Origin: Synergistaceae bacterium
Lineage (GTDB): Bacteria > Synergistota > Synergistia > Synergistales > Aminobacteriaceae
Assembly (NCBI GenBank): GCA_009776565.1
Contig: WRNQ01000099.1
Span: 361-6,365, forward strand
DNA: 6,005 bases
Direction: 5' to 3'
How positions within the stretch are numbered: the stretch's first letter is position 1; each line of letters starts with the position of its first letter. Under the pieces are notes generated by a model that was given only the letters and a program-made list of their open reading frames with translations, was not told the DNA's origin and did no database searches. The translations under genes and the position numbers were made by a program. This document shows, piece after piece, positions 1 to 6,005 of the stretch.

Positions 1-462
1 TACCGCGATAGCGCGTTGCGGGTGTATGAACCTTTCCGCCACAGGCACCTTGCGGAAGTCATACAAGAATGCGGAATAAATAAGTCTGCCATTACAATGA
101 CAATGACAGCCGCCCCTATTGTTCGCGGAGTTCAAATGCTTGCACAGGTGCGGCTTACGCGTAGACTTAAAGAAGCGGAAATCTGGAAAACTTATAGACA
201 ATCAATAGCCGGGCAGCCTTTCTGGTCGTTATGTCCCGCGCGCCCGGCGCATATAAGACTGCCCGACCCAAGGCTGGTAATGGGAAGCAACAGGGCTCTT
301 ACAGGATTTGTTCTGCACGAAGACGGAGAACGCCTCCTCGTAGTCAGCGCAATAGATAACCTCATGAAAGGCTCTGCAGGAACGTCCGTTCAATGCGCCA
401 ATCTCATGCTTGGATTAGAAGAAACAAGCGGATTAAAGGCGGTCCCCGTTTACCCCGCTTAG
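1..462 (+). CDS. argC: ArgC/LysY-family N-acetyl-gamma-glutamyl-phosphate (or LysW-aminoadipyl-phosphate) reductase, C-terminal part
   Basis: This is the C-terminal 153 residues of an NADPH-dependent semialdehyde dehydrogenase; the frame is open to the left window edge, so the N-terminal Rossmann part and the catalytic cysteine lie outside. Enzymes of this family reduce an acyl phosphate to the semialdehyde in cytoplasmic arginine synthesis, or in LysW-carrier lysine synthesis. Visible residues 14-23 read HRHLAEVIQE, matching the conserved histidine motif (HxHxxExxQ) of ArgC. Residues 95-97 (GSN) and 116-131 (SAIDNLMKGSAGTSVQ) match the family's C-terminal signature, followed by the usual NLMLGLEET and a short end in YPA. 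The wording of this tail resembles the archaeal/Thermus-like LysY subgroup more than the E. coli type, so the substrate is uncertain. A TTG at 16 could be mistaken for a start, but the homology continues upstream of it (YRDSALRVYEP), so it is internal. The stop is TAG at 460-462. The family is confident; argC versus lysY is not decided. Confidence 0.88.
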   Translation, partial: YRDSALRVYEPFRHRHLAEVIQECGINKSAITMTMTAAPIVRGVQMLAQVRLTRRLKEAEIWKTYRQSIAGQPFWSLCPARPAHIRLPDPRLVMGSNRALTGFVLHEDGERLLVVSAIDNLMKGSAGTSVQCANLMLGLEETSGLKAVPVYPA

Positions 463-553
463 AATAAAATCGTTCCTTTTCCATTATAAATACGGCATTT
501 GTTTTTGTGTAAGGCGCAAATTATATAGAATTTAAAATATCTCGCCATCAAAC

Positions 554-581
554 TTTACAAACATGAATAATTTGCTATAAT
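554..581 (+). promoter_or_regulatory. Sigma-70-type promoter with extended -10, upstream of the tRNA-Met
   Basis: TTTACA (554-559) and a perfect TATAAT (576-581) are separated by 16 bases. The -10 is preceded by TGC, an extended -10 TGn motif. The expected transcription start is near 588. It lies 135 bases before the tRNA, and no convincing gene lies between, so it most likely makes the tRNA precursor, possibly reading on into alaX. The leader from 588 to 715 includes an A+T-rich inverted repeat (TAAATAAAG at 646-654 with CTTTATTTA at 668-676). This repeat lacks a clean T-run and I do not call it a terminator. Confidence 0.65.
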
Positions 582-715
582 GTCACGCGTGAATCGGAAC
601 CTGGATATAAAAGTCACAGGATTAAAGAATTTTTTGATACAAAACTAAATAAAGCAGCTTGTTTTTACTTTATTTAATTTTAGCGGCAAAGTAACATCTA
701 TACAACCGATATATT

Positions 716-792
716 GGCGGCGTAGCTCAGTTGGCTAGAGCATGCGGTTCATACCCGCAGTGTCACCGGTTCGATTCCAGTCGCCGCCACCA
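716..792 (+). tRNA. tRNA-Met (CAT anticodon, elongator type) with encoded CCA
   Basis: The full cloverleaf can be drawn. The acceptor stem is GGCGGCG (716-722) with CGCCGCC (782-788), discriminator A789 and encoded CCA 790-792. The D-stem is GCTC with GAGC (725-728, 738-741). The anticodon stem is TGCGG with CCGCA (743-747, 755-759), loop TTCATAC, anticodon CAT at 750-752. The T-loop is TTCGATT (770-776). The first acceptor pair is G-C, and the anticodon stem lacks three consecutive G-C pairs next to the loop. It is therefore not the initiator tRNA. The overall wording matches bacterial elongator tRNA-Met rather than the lysidine-modified tRNA-Ile (CAT). One oddity is a C767-A779 mismatch in the middle of the T stem (ACCGG with CCAGT). 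Confidence 0.95.
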
Positions 793-908
793 TTCTATTA
801 AATCAGGCAAAGTTCAGAGCGTGCAAATTAGCTTATATTTAACATTGTTTGTGGCATAACTCCCGGTGAAGTTCTCATTTCGTTATCAGAATTAAAGAGG
901 TTATAACT

Positions 909-2114
909 ATGGAAATGAACAATTATGCAGCGTGTACGGAAATTACCAGGGTGCTGGGTATCGACGGCAAAAAAGCGCGGGTGGTTTTAAGAGAGTCTCC
1001 TTTCCATCCGAGCGGAGGTGGGCAGCCGGGAGATACGGGAATTCTGCGCGGTGAAAATTTCCGCGCGGAAGTCCAAGACACCAATAAACACGATGATGAA
1101 ATCGTCCTCACGCTGTTACTCGCTGAAGGAACACCGCAAGTCGGCATGGAAGTAACGCCTCGAGTTGACGCAGAGCGCAACTTGATCCTTTCGCGGATGC
1201 ACACGGGACAACATATTTTTTCTCGCGTGCAGGAGAACGAATTGGAGGGGCTCTATACCCTCAAGGTGAACATCGGCATGGAAGAAAGCGTCGTATACGT
1301 CCGATACGACGGTGATTTAACATGGGACAATCTCTTCGCCGCCGAGGAAAAAACCGTTGAAATCATACGGGCGAACCTCCCCATTGAGACGTTTTTTACA
1401 TCGCGGGAGGAGGCGGAAAAAATTCCCGAGCTGAAGGCGAAATGGGAGCGTATCCACGACGAAAAAATACGTGTGGTGCGAGTGCCCGGTATTGACGCGA
1501 CAGCTTGCTCAGGAACGCACACCGCCAGCACAGGAGAAGTCGGAGGCTTTTTGGTAACCGGATTTAACGGCGCCGCGCCCGACTGGGAGGTGCGATTTAC
1601 TATCTGGGAAAAAGAACGCGTGCGTGAATATAGCCGTGCGATGCGCCGGCTGTTGCGCCAGGTTGGCTGCCGCCCCGACCAGTTGGAGGATGTTTTCTCC
1701 CGCCAAAGGAATGAAAACGCCGCGCTTCGTCAAGTCATAGATAAAGTTCGCTCATACATTTACATCCCATGGGAGACGCGTCATGCCGCGCAGGAGAGAA
1801 ATGCGGTTTTTCTTGCCGTGCTTCCGGGAATGACAAAAGAACTGGTCTCGGCGCCTGCGCGCGCCTGCGCCGCGGAGAACCCGGACGCTTTTTGCCTGGC
1901 CATTATGCCCGGCGCCACAGATGGCGCCCCCTTCCCATTTATCCTGCTGCGAGGCGCTGACGTGCCGGCAGACTTGTCCGGCTTCATAAAAAGATTCCCT
2001 GAACTGGAGGCTCGCGGTGGAGGGCAACCCGACTGGATAAACGGCACAACAACGCAAAGATCGGTTACGGTCTGGCTTAACTGCCTGAACACCCTGCTCT
2101 CAGGCGAAAAATAA
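909..2114 (+). CDS. alaX: AlaX-type alanyl-tRNA editing protein, long form
   Basis: This free-standing relative of the alanyl-tRNA synthetase editing domain hydrolyses wrongly charged Ser-tRNA(Ala) or Gly-tRNA(Ala) in the cytoplasm, guarding translation fidelity. Residues 31-44 (PFHPSGGGQPGDTG) are the conserved glycine-rich entry of the editing domain. The zinc-binding residues are H98 and H102 (HTGQH) with C200 and H204 (CSGTH), the family's HxxxH and CxxxH pairs. After the editing domain (about 1-235) there is a helical stretch (about 235-285) and a C-terminal DHHA1-like domain (about 290-395) with the typical GGGQP at 370-374. The length of 401 aa fits the long AlaX subgroup. The ATG at 909 follows an AGAGG ribosome binding site with 8 bases of spacing. 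The gene lies 116 bases after the tRNA-Met and may share its transcript. All key residues are present, so it should be active. Confidence 0.93.
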   Translation: MEMNNYAACTEITRVLGIDGKKARVVLRESPFHPSGGGQPGDTGILRGENFRAEVQDTNKHDDEIVLTLLLAEGTPQVGMEVTPRVDAERNLILSRMHTGQHIFSRVQENELEGLYTLKVNIGMEESVVYVRYDGDLTWDNLFAAEEKTVEIIRANLPIETFFTSREEAEKIPELKAKWERIHDEKIRVVRVPGIDATACSGTHTASTGEVGGFLVTGFNGAAPDWEVRFTIWEKERVREYSRAMRRLLRQVGCRPDQLEDVFSRQRNENAALRQVIDKVRSYIYIPWETRHAAQERNAVFLAVLPGMTKELVSAPARACAAENPDAFCLAIMPGATDGAPFPFILLRGADVPADLSGFIKRFPELEARGGGQPDWINGTTTQRSVTVWLNCLNTLLSGEK

Positions 2115-2242
2115 TCATAAGAATAGATTTACAGGTTAACACAACCGTCACGGAGGGCAACGTAACAGGCGCTCTTTCGGTTTCGGCAAGACGGGAATCG
2201 GGACGCTTAGTTATCAGTGGTATTCCAATACAACAAGAATAA
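2114..2242 (+). pseudogene. Possible 3' remnant of a lost gene between alaX and the defence operon
   Basis: One + frame stays open here and ends at TAA 2240-2242, but has no ATG, GTG or TTG start. From 2126 it reads DLQVNTTVTEGNVTGALSVS and then ARRESGRLVISGIPIQQE, a plausible protein sequence with G+C-containing codons like the genes to its left and unlike the A+T-rich operon to its right. It could be the C-terminal end of a gene whose front was deleted, perhaps when the defence cassette arrived. It could also be chance, since about 40 open codons are not rare. I recognise no family. No terminator with a T-run is visible for either converging gene in this 139-base gap. Confidence 0.25.
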
Positions 2243-2253
2243 ACGTTAAATAA

Positions 2254-2487
2254 TTATCCTATTCGTTCATACGGAAAAAGATTCTTAATGTTCCTATGTA
2301 GATATGAGCCTATAGAGGGTGCGTTTCTCAATCCTTCAAATTCACCAATAGGAACACCTTTGTAAATGTACATCATGTTGTTCAAAAATCTGATAAAAAG
2401 CGTTTGGCTGTCCTCATCATAACCGATCGCCCCTACATTTGAGGAACTAACCTCAATCATTTCAACATTGTCATTATTCATTGCCAT
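2254..2487 (-). CDS. Small KTSC-domain protein, third gene of the SIR2-HerA operon
   Basis: This is a 77-aa protein made almost entirely of a KTSC domain, a fold of about 60 residues found alone in small bacterial proteins and at the C-terminus of some lysyl-tRNA synthetases. Recognisable landmarks are VSSSNVGAIGYDED (13-26), the central YIY motif (40-42) followed by KGVP, and the closing SIGSYLHRNIK segment (58-68). The molecular role of the domain is not established. The frame is open further upstream, but those codons overlap the HerA gene and do not resemble the family. A GGAGG ribosome binding site at 2494-2498 sits 6 bases before the ATG at 2485-2487, which I chose; ATGs at 2490 and 2481 are alternatives. 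It overlaps the end of the HerA gene by 14 bases, implying translational coupling. There is no signal peptide or membrane segment, so it is cytoplasmic. The family call is firm; its part in defence is inferred from position only. Confidence 0.85.
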   Translation of the reverse strand: MAMNNDNVEMIEVSSSNVGAIGYDEDSQTLFIRFLNNMMYIYKGVPIGEFEGLRNAPSIGSYLHRNIKNLFPYERIG

Positions 2488-4276
2488 CATTTTCCTCCAT
2501 TGTGAATTTTTTATTCCTCCAGAGCGAAACCAGTTTCTTATAGTTGTTTTCATCAAATGAGTGAGTTTTACTCCATTCGTTGACAATTGCAGCATCCGCG
2601 CTTTTGGGCGCATATGAGAGTTTATAAAACTGAACCCTTGATGGTATACTAACACCCTCACCAGAAACTATACCCTCTCCTGTACGTAAGCTTGGAAGTA
2701 AATCTACAATTGCGCGCAGTTCATCTTGGATAGCTGCTGCGACATGGCTTCTATCTCTTGTATTATTCATGCGTAATGCGATTATTGTTCCGCACTGGCT
2801 CAGTACGGTTTCATCCAGCTCGGACGGACGTTGCGTCACCAACAATAACCCTACGCCATATTTTCGGCCTTCTTTTGCGATGCGTTGAACCGTCCTCGAG
2901 GATATGGATTTTTCCCCTGATCGCAGATAATTGTGCGCTTCTTCAAGAACAATAAGTAATGGCTGTTTTCTGCCTCCAACATACAATTCCTGCCCCCAAA
3001 ACAATGCCTCATAAGTTATATTGAGCAATGTTCCTGATACAGACATCACTATTTCTGACGGAACGTCGGAAACATCAAGTATTGCAATTGGCTTTTTGTT
3101 ACCAATCCACGAAATCAACAAGTCCGATAGGTCTTTGTTCACCTTGCCTTCTAAGTCTGGAGTATATTCGCCAGGATAAAACAAAAAGTTATACCGTGAG
3201 TCTTTAAGTCTTGATCGCATACCGTCTAAAAATCCCAATATGCCTTTTGCTAGATTGTTTTGGAATGGGCTTCCTCCCCCTGCTGCCGCAGGAGCATATT
3301 CATTCGATATAAGGTTTTTTGCATCCCCCTCGGCTATTAGTGCTATTGAATTGGGATCAGCTCTTATTCGGAAAGTTTGCCTTTCAAAATCATCTAACTC
3401 AAACCATAGCTGTTTTACACTAAAAGGTATAGGTGAATCGGCTGTAATCATCAACGAATCAATATTGATATTATTGGCTGAAGCTCCCCTTATTTTGGCC
3501 TCTACTACTTTCGCGCGTAAGTATTCCTTGTTTTGGTCGTTCAGGTTTCCCTCAAACAGGTCGATAAACTCTGAGAAAGATAGAGCCCAATATGGAACAA
3601 AAAGTGGGTTAGAATTTTTTTGAGCATTCACCCTGAAGACGATACTGTTACCCCCAAATACACTATTGTATTCGCCATGTGGATCTATTAACAAAACCCT
3701 TGATCGAGGATACTTTTTGTCAATGATTGCATTCAACGTAACGCCGACAGCATTAGACTTTCCGCTTCCTGTAGAGCCGAGGATTGCAAAATGCCGTGAA
3801 ATGAGCTTGTCCAAATGCAAGTAGGCGTTTAGGCTTTCCGAAACACTAATATTTCCGACGTTGATAGACGATTTCTCACTATATCCACCATAAACATATC
3901 CCAAATCATTCAAAGTTACCAAGTGAACAGCGTCTCCCGTCGTTGGAGATTGAGATATTCCGCGCTCAAACCGACTTCCAATCTGCTCGCCAACTAAAGT
4001 GATTGACAGCCATTGTTGGTTGGCAAGCAGATCGAAGTTGTCTTTTAGTGACTCAATAACGATTTCTGGGACAGCGGCTGCTCCGGTTTTTGTAACGATG
4101 CCAAATAGACTTGCAAAGCCTAAAGGAATTTTCAGAAACGAACCAACCTGTCCAATTCGATACACAATTCCGTCAATAATTGGAGAATTGGATCTAATGG
4201 AGTCGGATAACTTCACAGTAACGCTATTTCCGCTAACACTGATAACGGTCCCTATTTCAGTTTGATGTTCACCCAT
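2474..4276 (-). CDS. herA: HerA-type FtsK/HerA-superfamily ATPase of a SIR2-HerA anti-phage system
   Basis: This is a 600-aa hexameric DNA-translocase-type ATPase. An N-terminal beta-barrel (HAS-barrel-like, about 5-125) precedes the RecA-like core. Walker A is GSTGSGKS (167-174), followed by the HerA hallmark LLIDPHGEY (195-203). Walker B is LLIVLEEAH (440-448), with acidic residues E445 and E446. QRIAKEGRKYG (464-474) supplies the likely arginine finger, and LLLVTQRPSE (477-486) the sensor glutamine. The helical insert between the Walker motifs (about 230-390) and the total length fit the family. The ATG at 4276 overlaps the end of the SIR2 gene by 8 bases (ATGGGTGA), with a GGGAG site 10 bases upstream, so translation is coupled. 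The usual HerA partner in DNA repair is NurA, but here it is SIR2, which places this protein in the defence type. In studied SIR2-HerA systems HerA assembles with SIR2 and controls its NAD+ hydrolysis. All catalytic motifs are intact. Confidence 0.95.
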   Translation of the reverse strand: MGEHQTEIGTVISVSGNSVTVKLSDSIRSNSPIIDGIVYRIGQVGSFLKIPLGFASLFGIVTKTGAAAVPEIVIESLKDNFDLLANQQWLSITLVGEQIGSRFERGISQSPTTGDAVHLVTLNDLGYVYGGYSEKSSINVGNISVSESLNAYLHLDKLISRHFAILGSTGSGKSNAVGVTLNAIIDKKYPRSRVLLIDPHGEYNSVFGGNSIVFRVNAQKNSNPLFVPYWALSFSEFIDLFEGNLNDQNKEYLRAKVVEAKIRGASANNINIDSLMITADSPIPFSVKQLWFELDDFERQTFRIRADPNSIALIAEGDAKNLISNEYAPAAAGGGSPFQNNLAKGILGFLDGMRSRLKDSRYNFLFYPGEYTPDLEGKVNKDLSDLLISWIGNKKPIAILDVSDVPSEIVMSVSGTLLNITYEALFWGQELYVGGRKQPLLIVLEEAHNYLRSGEKSISSRTVQRIAKEGRKYGVGLLLVTQRPSELDETVLSQCGTIIALRMNNTRDRSHVAAAIQDELRAIVDLLPSLRTGEGIVSGEGVSIPSRVQFYKLSYAPKSADAAIVNEWSKTHSFDENNYKKLVSLWRNKKFTMEENDGNE

Positions 4277-5555
4277 TATCGACGTTCTCCCATTCGTTAT
4301 CGTGTATCATTTCTTTTAGGAAGATTACAAAACGAACAAAATCGGGCAAACTGAATTCACCTTCGCCAGTCCAAAACTCGTCGCCTTTCTTTTCATAACT
4401 CATTCCAATATCGTTAAAAGGAGCATCTTCATCAAAGTACAAAGCAACGTTTAACGTATCATTTTTATCCGGCTCACGTTTTAACTTCCAAGTACCGCGT
4501 CTTGCGCCAAGAACTGCGTTTCGCATCCCTAAAACACTTACACGTCTGTTTTCGGTAGCAATTTGCACCAGTTTGCTATCCTCAGTAAGCATGTATTTTT
4601 TGCCGTCATTCTCTTTCACGACATCATAATAAAATGCGAAAACATGAGATGTTGAATTGGTTGATAACGCTGAAAAGATTCGCTCGTTAATATGCTCATC
4701 TCCAAATGAATACCCACATATAAATAATACTGCATCATCCTGTTTTAGGAAACTATACAGCCTATCCATATAAGCTGCATACGGCATTTTCTTTGAGTTG
4801 CTGTATTTTAACATTGACGGATAGACTAACAAAACTTCTGAATCAGAATTCTTGCGGATTATCTTATTTCCATAATTTAATTTGCTCTCATGCAGACCAA
4901 GAGAGCCGTGTATTTTCCATAATTTTGTTTGTCGAGGTAAATAATCCATATCCTCTAACGAAGTTGCGTTAAAAAATGGTTCATAGCTTCCCGTGAATCC
5001 ATCATAATATGGAACATCCAATGATTCTAATCCTATTTCAATAAGATAATCATAGTTTGTGGTAAATATCTCGACAGCGTGCTTCCTATCGGCAGCTTTT
5101 ATCCATTTTGCAAAATCATGTTGAACCAACTGTTTCGTAGTATTTTCGTCAAATCCTTCGTGAATGCTTACTTTTTGCCGGATAATATCTTTAATATGAT
5201 TTTCAAACTCCACAAAGTCGTTTTTCTTAAGATTGTTCAGTGTTCCCAGTCCGATTATTCGAATTTTGTCTTCAATGTTAGACAGAAGCGTTTCAACGTT
5301 AAACCCGATTGGAGTATTAGCAAGCTCCGCTTTTATATCTGCAAGCGCTGAGGTATACTTCCTGTCTATTTCTGTTTCTACCTTTTCGGTCATCTCCGCG
5401 ATTGCGGGAACATATGGCAACCCCTTTGTTCTCCCCGCAAACGAAGTACCAGCTCCAAAAAAGAACGCAATTTTTTTCTTGTCAGATACCAATAATTGCT
5501 GAATTCCTCTAACTGTTTCTGATGGGTCAAAATAAAGAGAAGTTCCCTCTGACAT
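4269..5555 (-). CDS. SIR2-domain NAD+-consuming effector of a SIR2-HerA anti-phage system
   Basis: This is a 428-aa protein with an N-terminal SIR2-like domain (about 1-310, SIR2_2 type). Visible motifs are FFFGAGTS (31-38, NAD+ phosphate-binding loop), TTNYD (165-169, ribose/nicotinamide contact), KIHGS with H216 (214-218, the catalytic histidine position) and ICGYSFGDEHIN (279-290, second NAD-binding segment). The zinc-ribbon cysteines of protein deacetylase sirtuins are absent, which fits the defence-type NADase subfamily. The C-terminal part (about 310-428) has no motif I recognise and probably helps assembly with HerA. The ATG at 5553-5555 follows GGAGG at 5562-5566 with 6 bases of spacing. 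It is the first gene of the three-gene minus-strand operon. When triggered by phage, such proteins deplete cellular NAD+ and stop growth of the infected cell; this is known for the system and not shown by this sequence. Codons are A+T-rich compared with the alaX side. Confidence 0.94.
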   Translation of the reverse strand: MSEGTSLYFDPSETVRGIQQLLVSDKKKIAFFFGAGTSFAGRTKGLPYVPAIAEMTEKVETEIDRKYTSALADIKAELANTPIGFNVETLLSNIEDKIRIIGLGTLNNLKKNDFVEFENHIKDIIRQKVSIHEGFDENTTKQLVQHDFAKWIKAADRKHAVEIFTTNYDYLIEIGLESLDVPYYDGFTGSYEPFFNATSLEDMDYLPRQTKLWKIHGSLGLHESKLNYGNKIIRKNSDSEVLLVYPSMLKYSNSKKMPYAAYMDRLYSFLKQDDAVLFICGYSFGDEHINERIFSALSTNSTSHVFAFYYDVVKENDGKKYMLTEDSKLVQIATENRRVSVLGMRNAVLGARRGTWKLKREPDKNDTLNVALYFDEDAPFNDIGMSYEKKGDEFWTGEGEFSLPDFVRFVIFLKEMIHDNEWENVDNG

Positions 5556-5582
5556 TTTTTTCCTCCACGTGTGTAAATATGT

Positions 5583-5639
5583 TTATTTCTGATTATCAAT
5601 GGCAATGCTCATAAGCTGTGACAAAGCCTCAATGGGATC
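5583..5639 (-). pseudogene. Protein-like 18-residue tail just upstream of the SIR2 gene, no start codon
   Basis: On the operon strand a frame reads DPIEALSQLMSIAIDNQK and stops at TAA (5583-5585), 27 bases before the SIR2 start codon and 16 bases before its ribosome binding site. The segment has more G+C and more ordinary codons than the A+T-rich sequence above it. The frame is open back to about 5758, but that part is A+T-rich, low-complexity coding with no start codon. It may be the surviving C-terminal end of a former first gene of the operon, or chance. I recognise no family. Confidence 0.22.
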
Positions 5640-5672
5640 TACAATACAGCAAATAAACTTGTAAATATAAAC

Positions 5673-5681
5673 ATTGTAACA
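5673..5681 (-). promoter_or_regulatory. Candidate extended -10 promoter for the SIR2-HerA-KTSC operon
   Basis: Read on the minus strand this is TGT followed by TACAAT, an extended -10 with five of six bases matching TATAAT. The -10 hexamer is at 5673-5678. No good -35 hexamer sits 16-18 bases upstream, so the call is weak. The predicted leader would be about 110 bases long and would contain the protein-like tail at 5583-5639. The TTGTAA words at 5659-5664 and 5674-5679, 15 bases apart, are near this site and could be an operator. Confidence 0.3.
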
Positions 5682-5747
5682 TATTTTAAAGTATATCTTC
5701 TTAATTTCATTTTTAATCGAATGTAGATATAAATTATTGGTAATAAC

Positions 5748-5776
5748 TTTACAAAAATATTAAAACATGATATGCT
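5748..5776 (+). promoter_or_regulatory. Sigma-70-type promoter for the gene starting at 5808
   Basis: TTTACA (5748-5753) and TATGCT (5771-5776) are separated by 17 bases, the ideal spacing. The -10 is preceded by TGA (extended -10). The start of transcription would fall near 5783, giving a leader of about 25 bases before the ATG at 5808. It points away from the SIR2 operon, so the 252 bases between 5556 and 5807 form a divergent control region. Confidence 0.6.
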
Positions 5777-5807
5777 GATACAAAATATAAAAGGAAAGTG
5801 TCAGCTA

Positions 5808-6005
5808 ATGAACGAATCAGACCAAGATATTGCCAATGCAGAAATAGCTAAAATAGAACGCTTGATACAGGATTTTAGGGAGAAGTTTGCTGCTGGAACT
5901 TCGGATGCTGATAATTTTATGACCATTTCTCAGATTGAACTTTTATGGAGTGAATTGCAGAATAATACCAATAATATTTATTCAGATATGATTCGTAAGT
6001 TGATG
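5808..6005 (+). CDS. N-terminal fragment of an unrecognised, helix-rich protein
   Basis: An ATG at 5808 opens a frame that runs off the right edge after 66 codons. The protein begins MNESDQDIANAEIAKIERLI and is rich in charged and polar residues. Most of it looks alpha-helical (about 8-28, 40-50 and 55-66), with no signal peptide or membrane segment. Supporting evidence is the promoter at 5748-5776 and an AAGGA at 5791-5795, a possible ribosome binding site with a long spacing of 12 bases. Codon use is A+T-rich like the defence operon, so it probably belongs to the same acquired region. I do not recognise the family. A transposase N-terminus is one guess, and a regulator or further defence gene is equally possible. 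Confidence 0.65.
   Translation, partial: MNESDQDIANAEIAKIERLIQDFREKFAAGTSDADNFMTISQIELLWSELQNNTNNIYSDMIRKLM

Noticed and set aside
589..648. Short GTG-started frame (VNRNLDIKVTGLKNFLIQN) right at the predicted start of the tRNA leader transcript.
   Set aside because: It is only 19 codons, with no ribosome binding site because it would sit at the very 5' end of the transcript, and it matches no family I know.
646..676. Inverted repeat TAAATAAAG / CTTTATTTA with a 13-base loop before the tRNA.
   Set aside because: It is all A+T except one pair, in A+T-rich sequence, and is not followed by a clean T-run; it would also terminate the tRNA transcript. Chance is likely.
716..792. tRNA-Met 3' end as an attachment site for the defence island.
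   Set aside because: I found no repeat of the tRNA 3' end elsewhere in the window and no integrase; the intact alaX gene lies between the tRNA and the cassette.
2083..2105. Six-base-pair stem GCCTGA / TCAGGC at the end of alaX, considered as a terminator.
   Set aside because: It lies inside the coding region and is followed by an A-rich stretch, not a T-run.
2488..2661. Longer N-terminal extension of the KTSC protein to 135 residues.
   Set aside because: It overlaps the HerA coding sequence, does not resemble KTSC proteins and lacks a ribosome binding site, while GGAGG at 2494-2498 fits the start at 2487.
5592..5624. TTGTCA and GATAAT on the minus strand as a promoter for the SIR2 operon.
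   Set aside because: The spacing is 21 bases, too long for a normal sigma-70 promoter.
1..6005. CRISPR arrays, complete insertion sequences and rRNA genes.
   Set aside because: There are no regularly spaced repeats, no transposase gene with terminal inverted repeats and no rRNA-like sequence.

Overview
This is a bacterial chromosomal window with two visibly different halves. The left half (about 1-2114) has balanced to G+C-rich codon use and holds ordinary core genes on the + strand. These are the 3' end of an ArgC/LysY-type semialdehyde dehydrogenase, an elongator tRNA-Met with encoded CCA, and a full-length AlaX-type alanyl-tRNA editing protein. The tRNA style, promoter style and strong GGAGG-type ribosome binding sites fit a Firmicutes- or Synergistota-like organism. 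I cannot assign a genus from the sequence alone.

The right half (about 2245-6005) is clearly more A+T-rich and looks acquired. It carries a compact minus-strand operon, read right to left: a SIR2-domain NAD-binding protein (428 aa), a HerA-type FtsK/HerA ATPase (600 aa) and a small KTSC-domain protein (77 aa with the start chosen here). All three overlap end to start by a few bases, so they are almost certainly co-transcribed and translationally coupled. SIR2 plus HerA is a known two-gene anti-phage system, in which the SIR2 subunit is the NAD+-consuming effector and HerA the hexameric ATPase partner. The tightly coupled KTSC gene is not part of the standard description as I know it and is the most interesting item here.

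The junctions carry scraps. Between alaX and the KTSC gene is a start-less open frame of about 40 codons in host-like composition, probably the broken end of a lost gene. Just upstream of the SIR2 gene is a start-less 18-residue protein-like tail on the operon strand. To the right of a 252-base divergent intergenic region, a new + strand gene of unrecognised function starts at 5808 behind a good promoter and runs off the window.

Functionally, the left genes serve amino-acid biosynthesis and translation fidelity. The right genes form a self-contained defence cassette inserted in a convergent arrangement after alaX.
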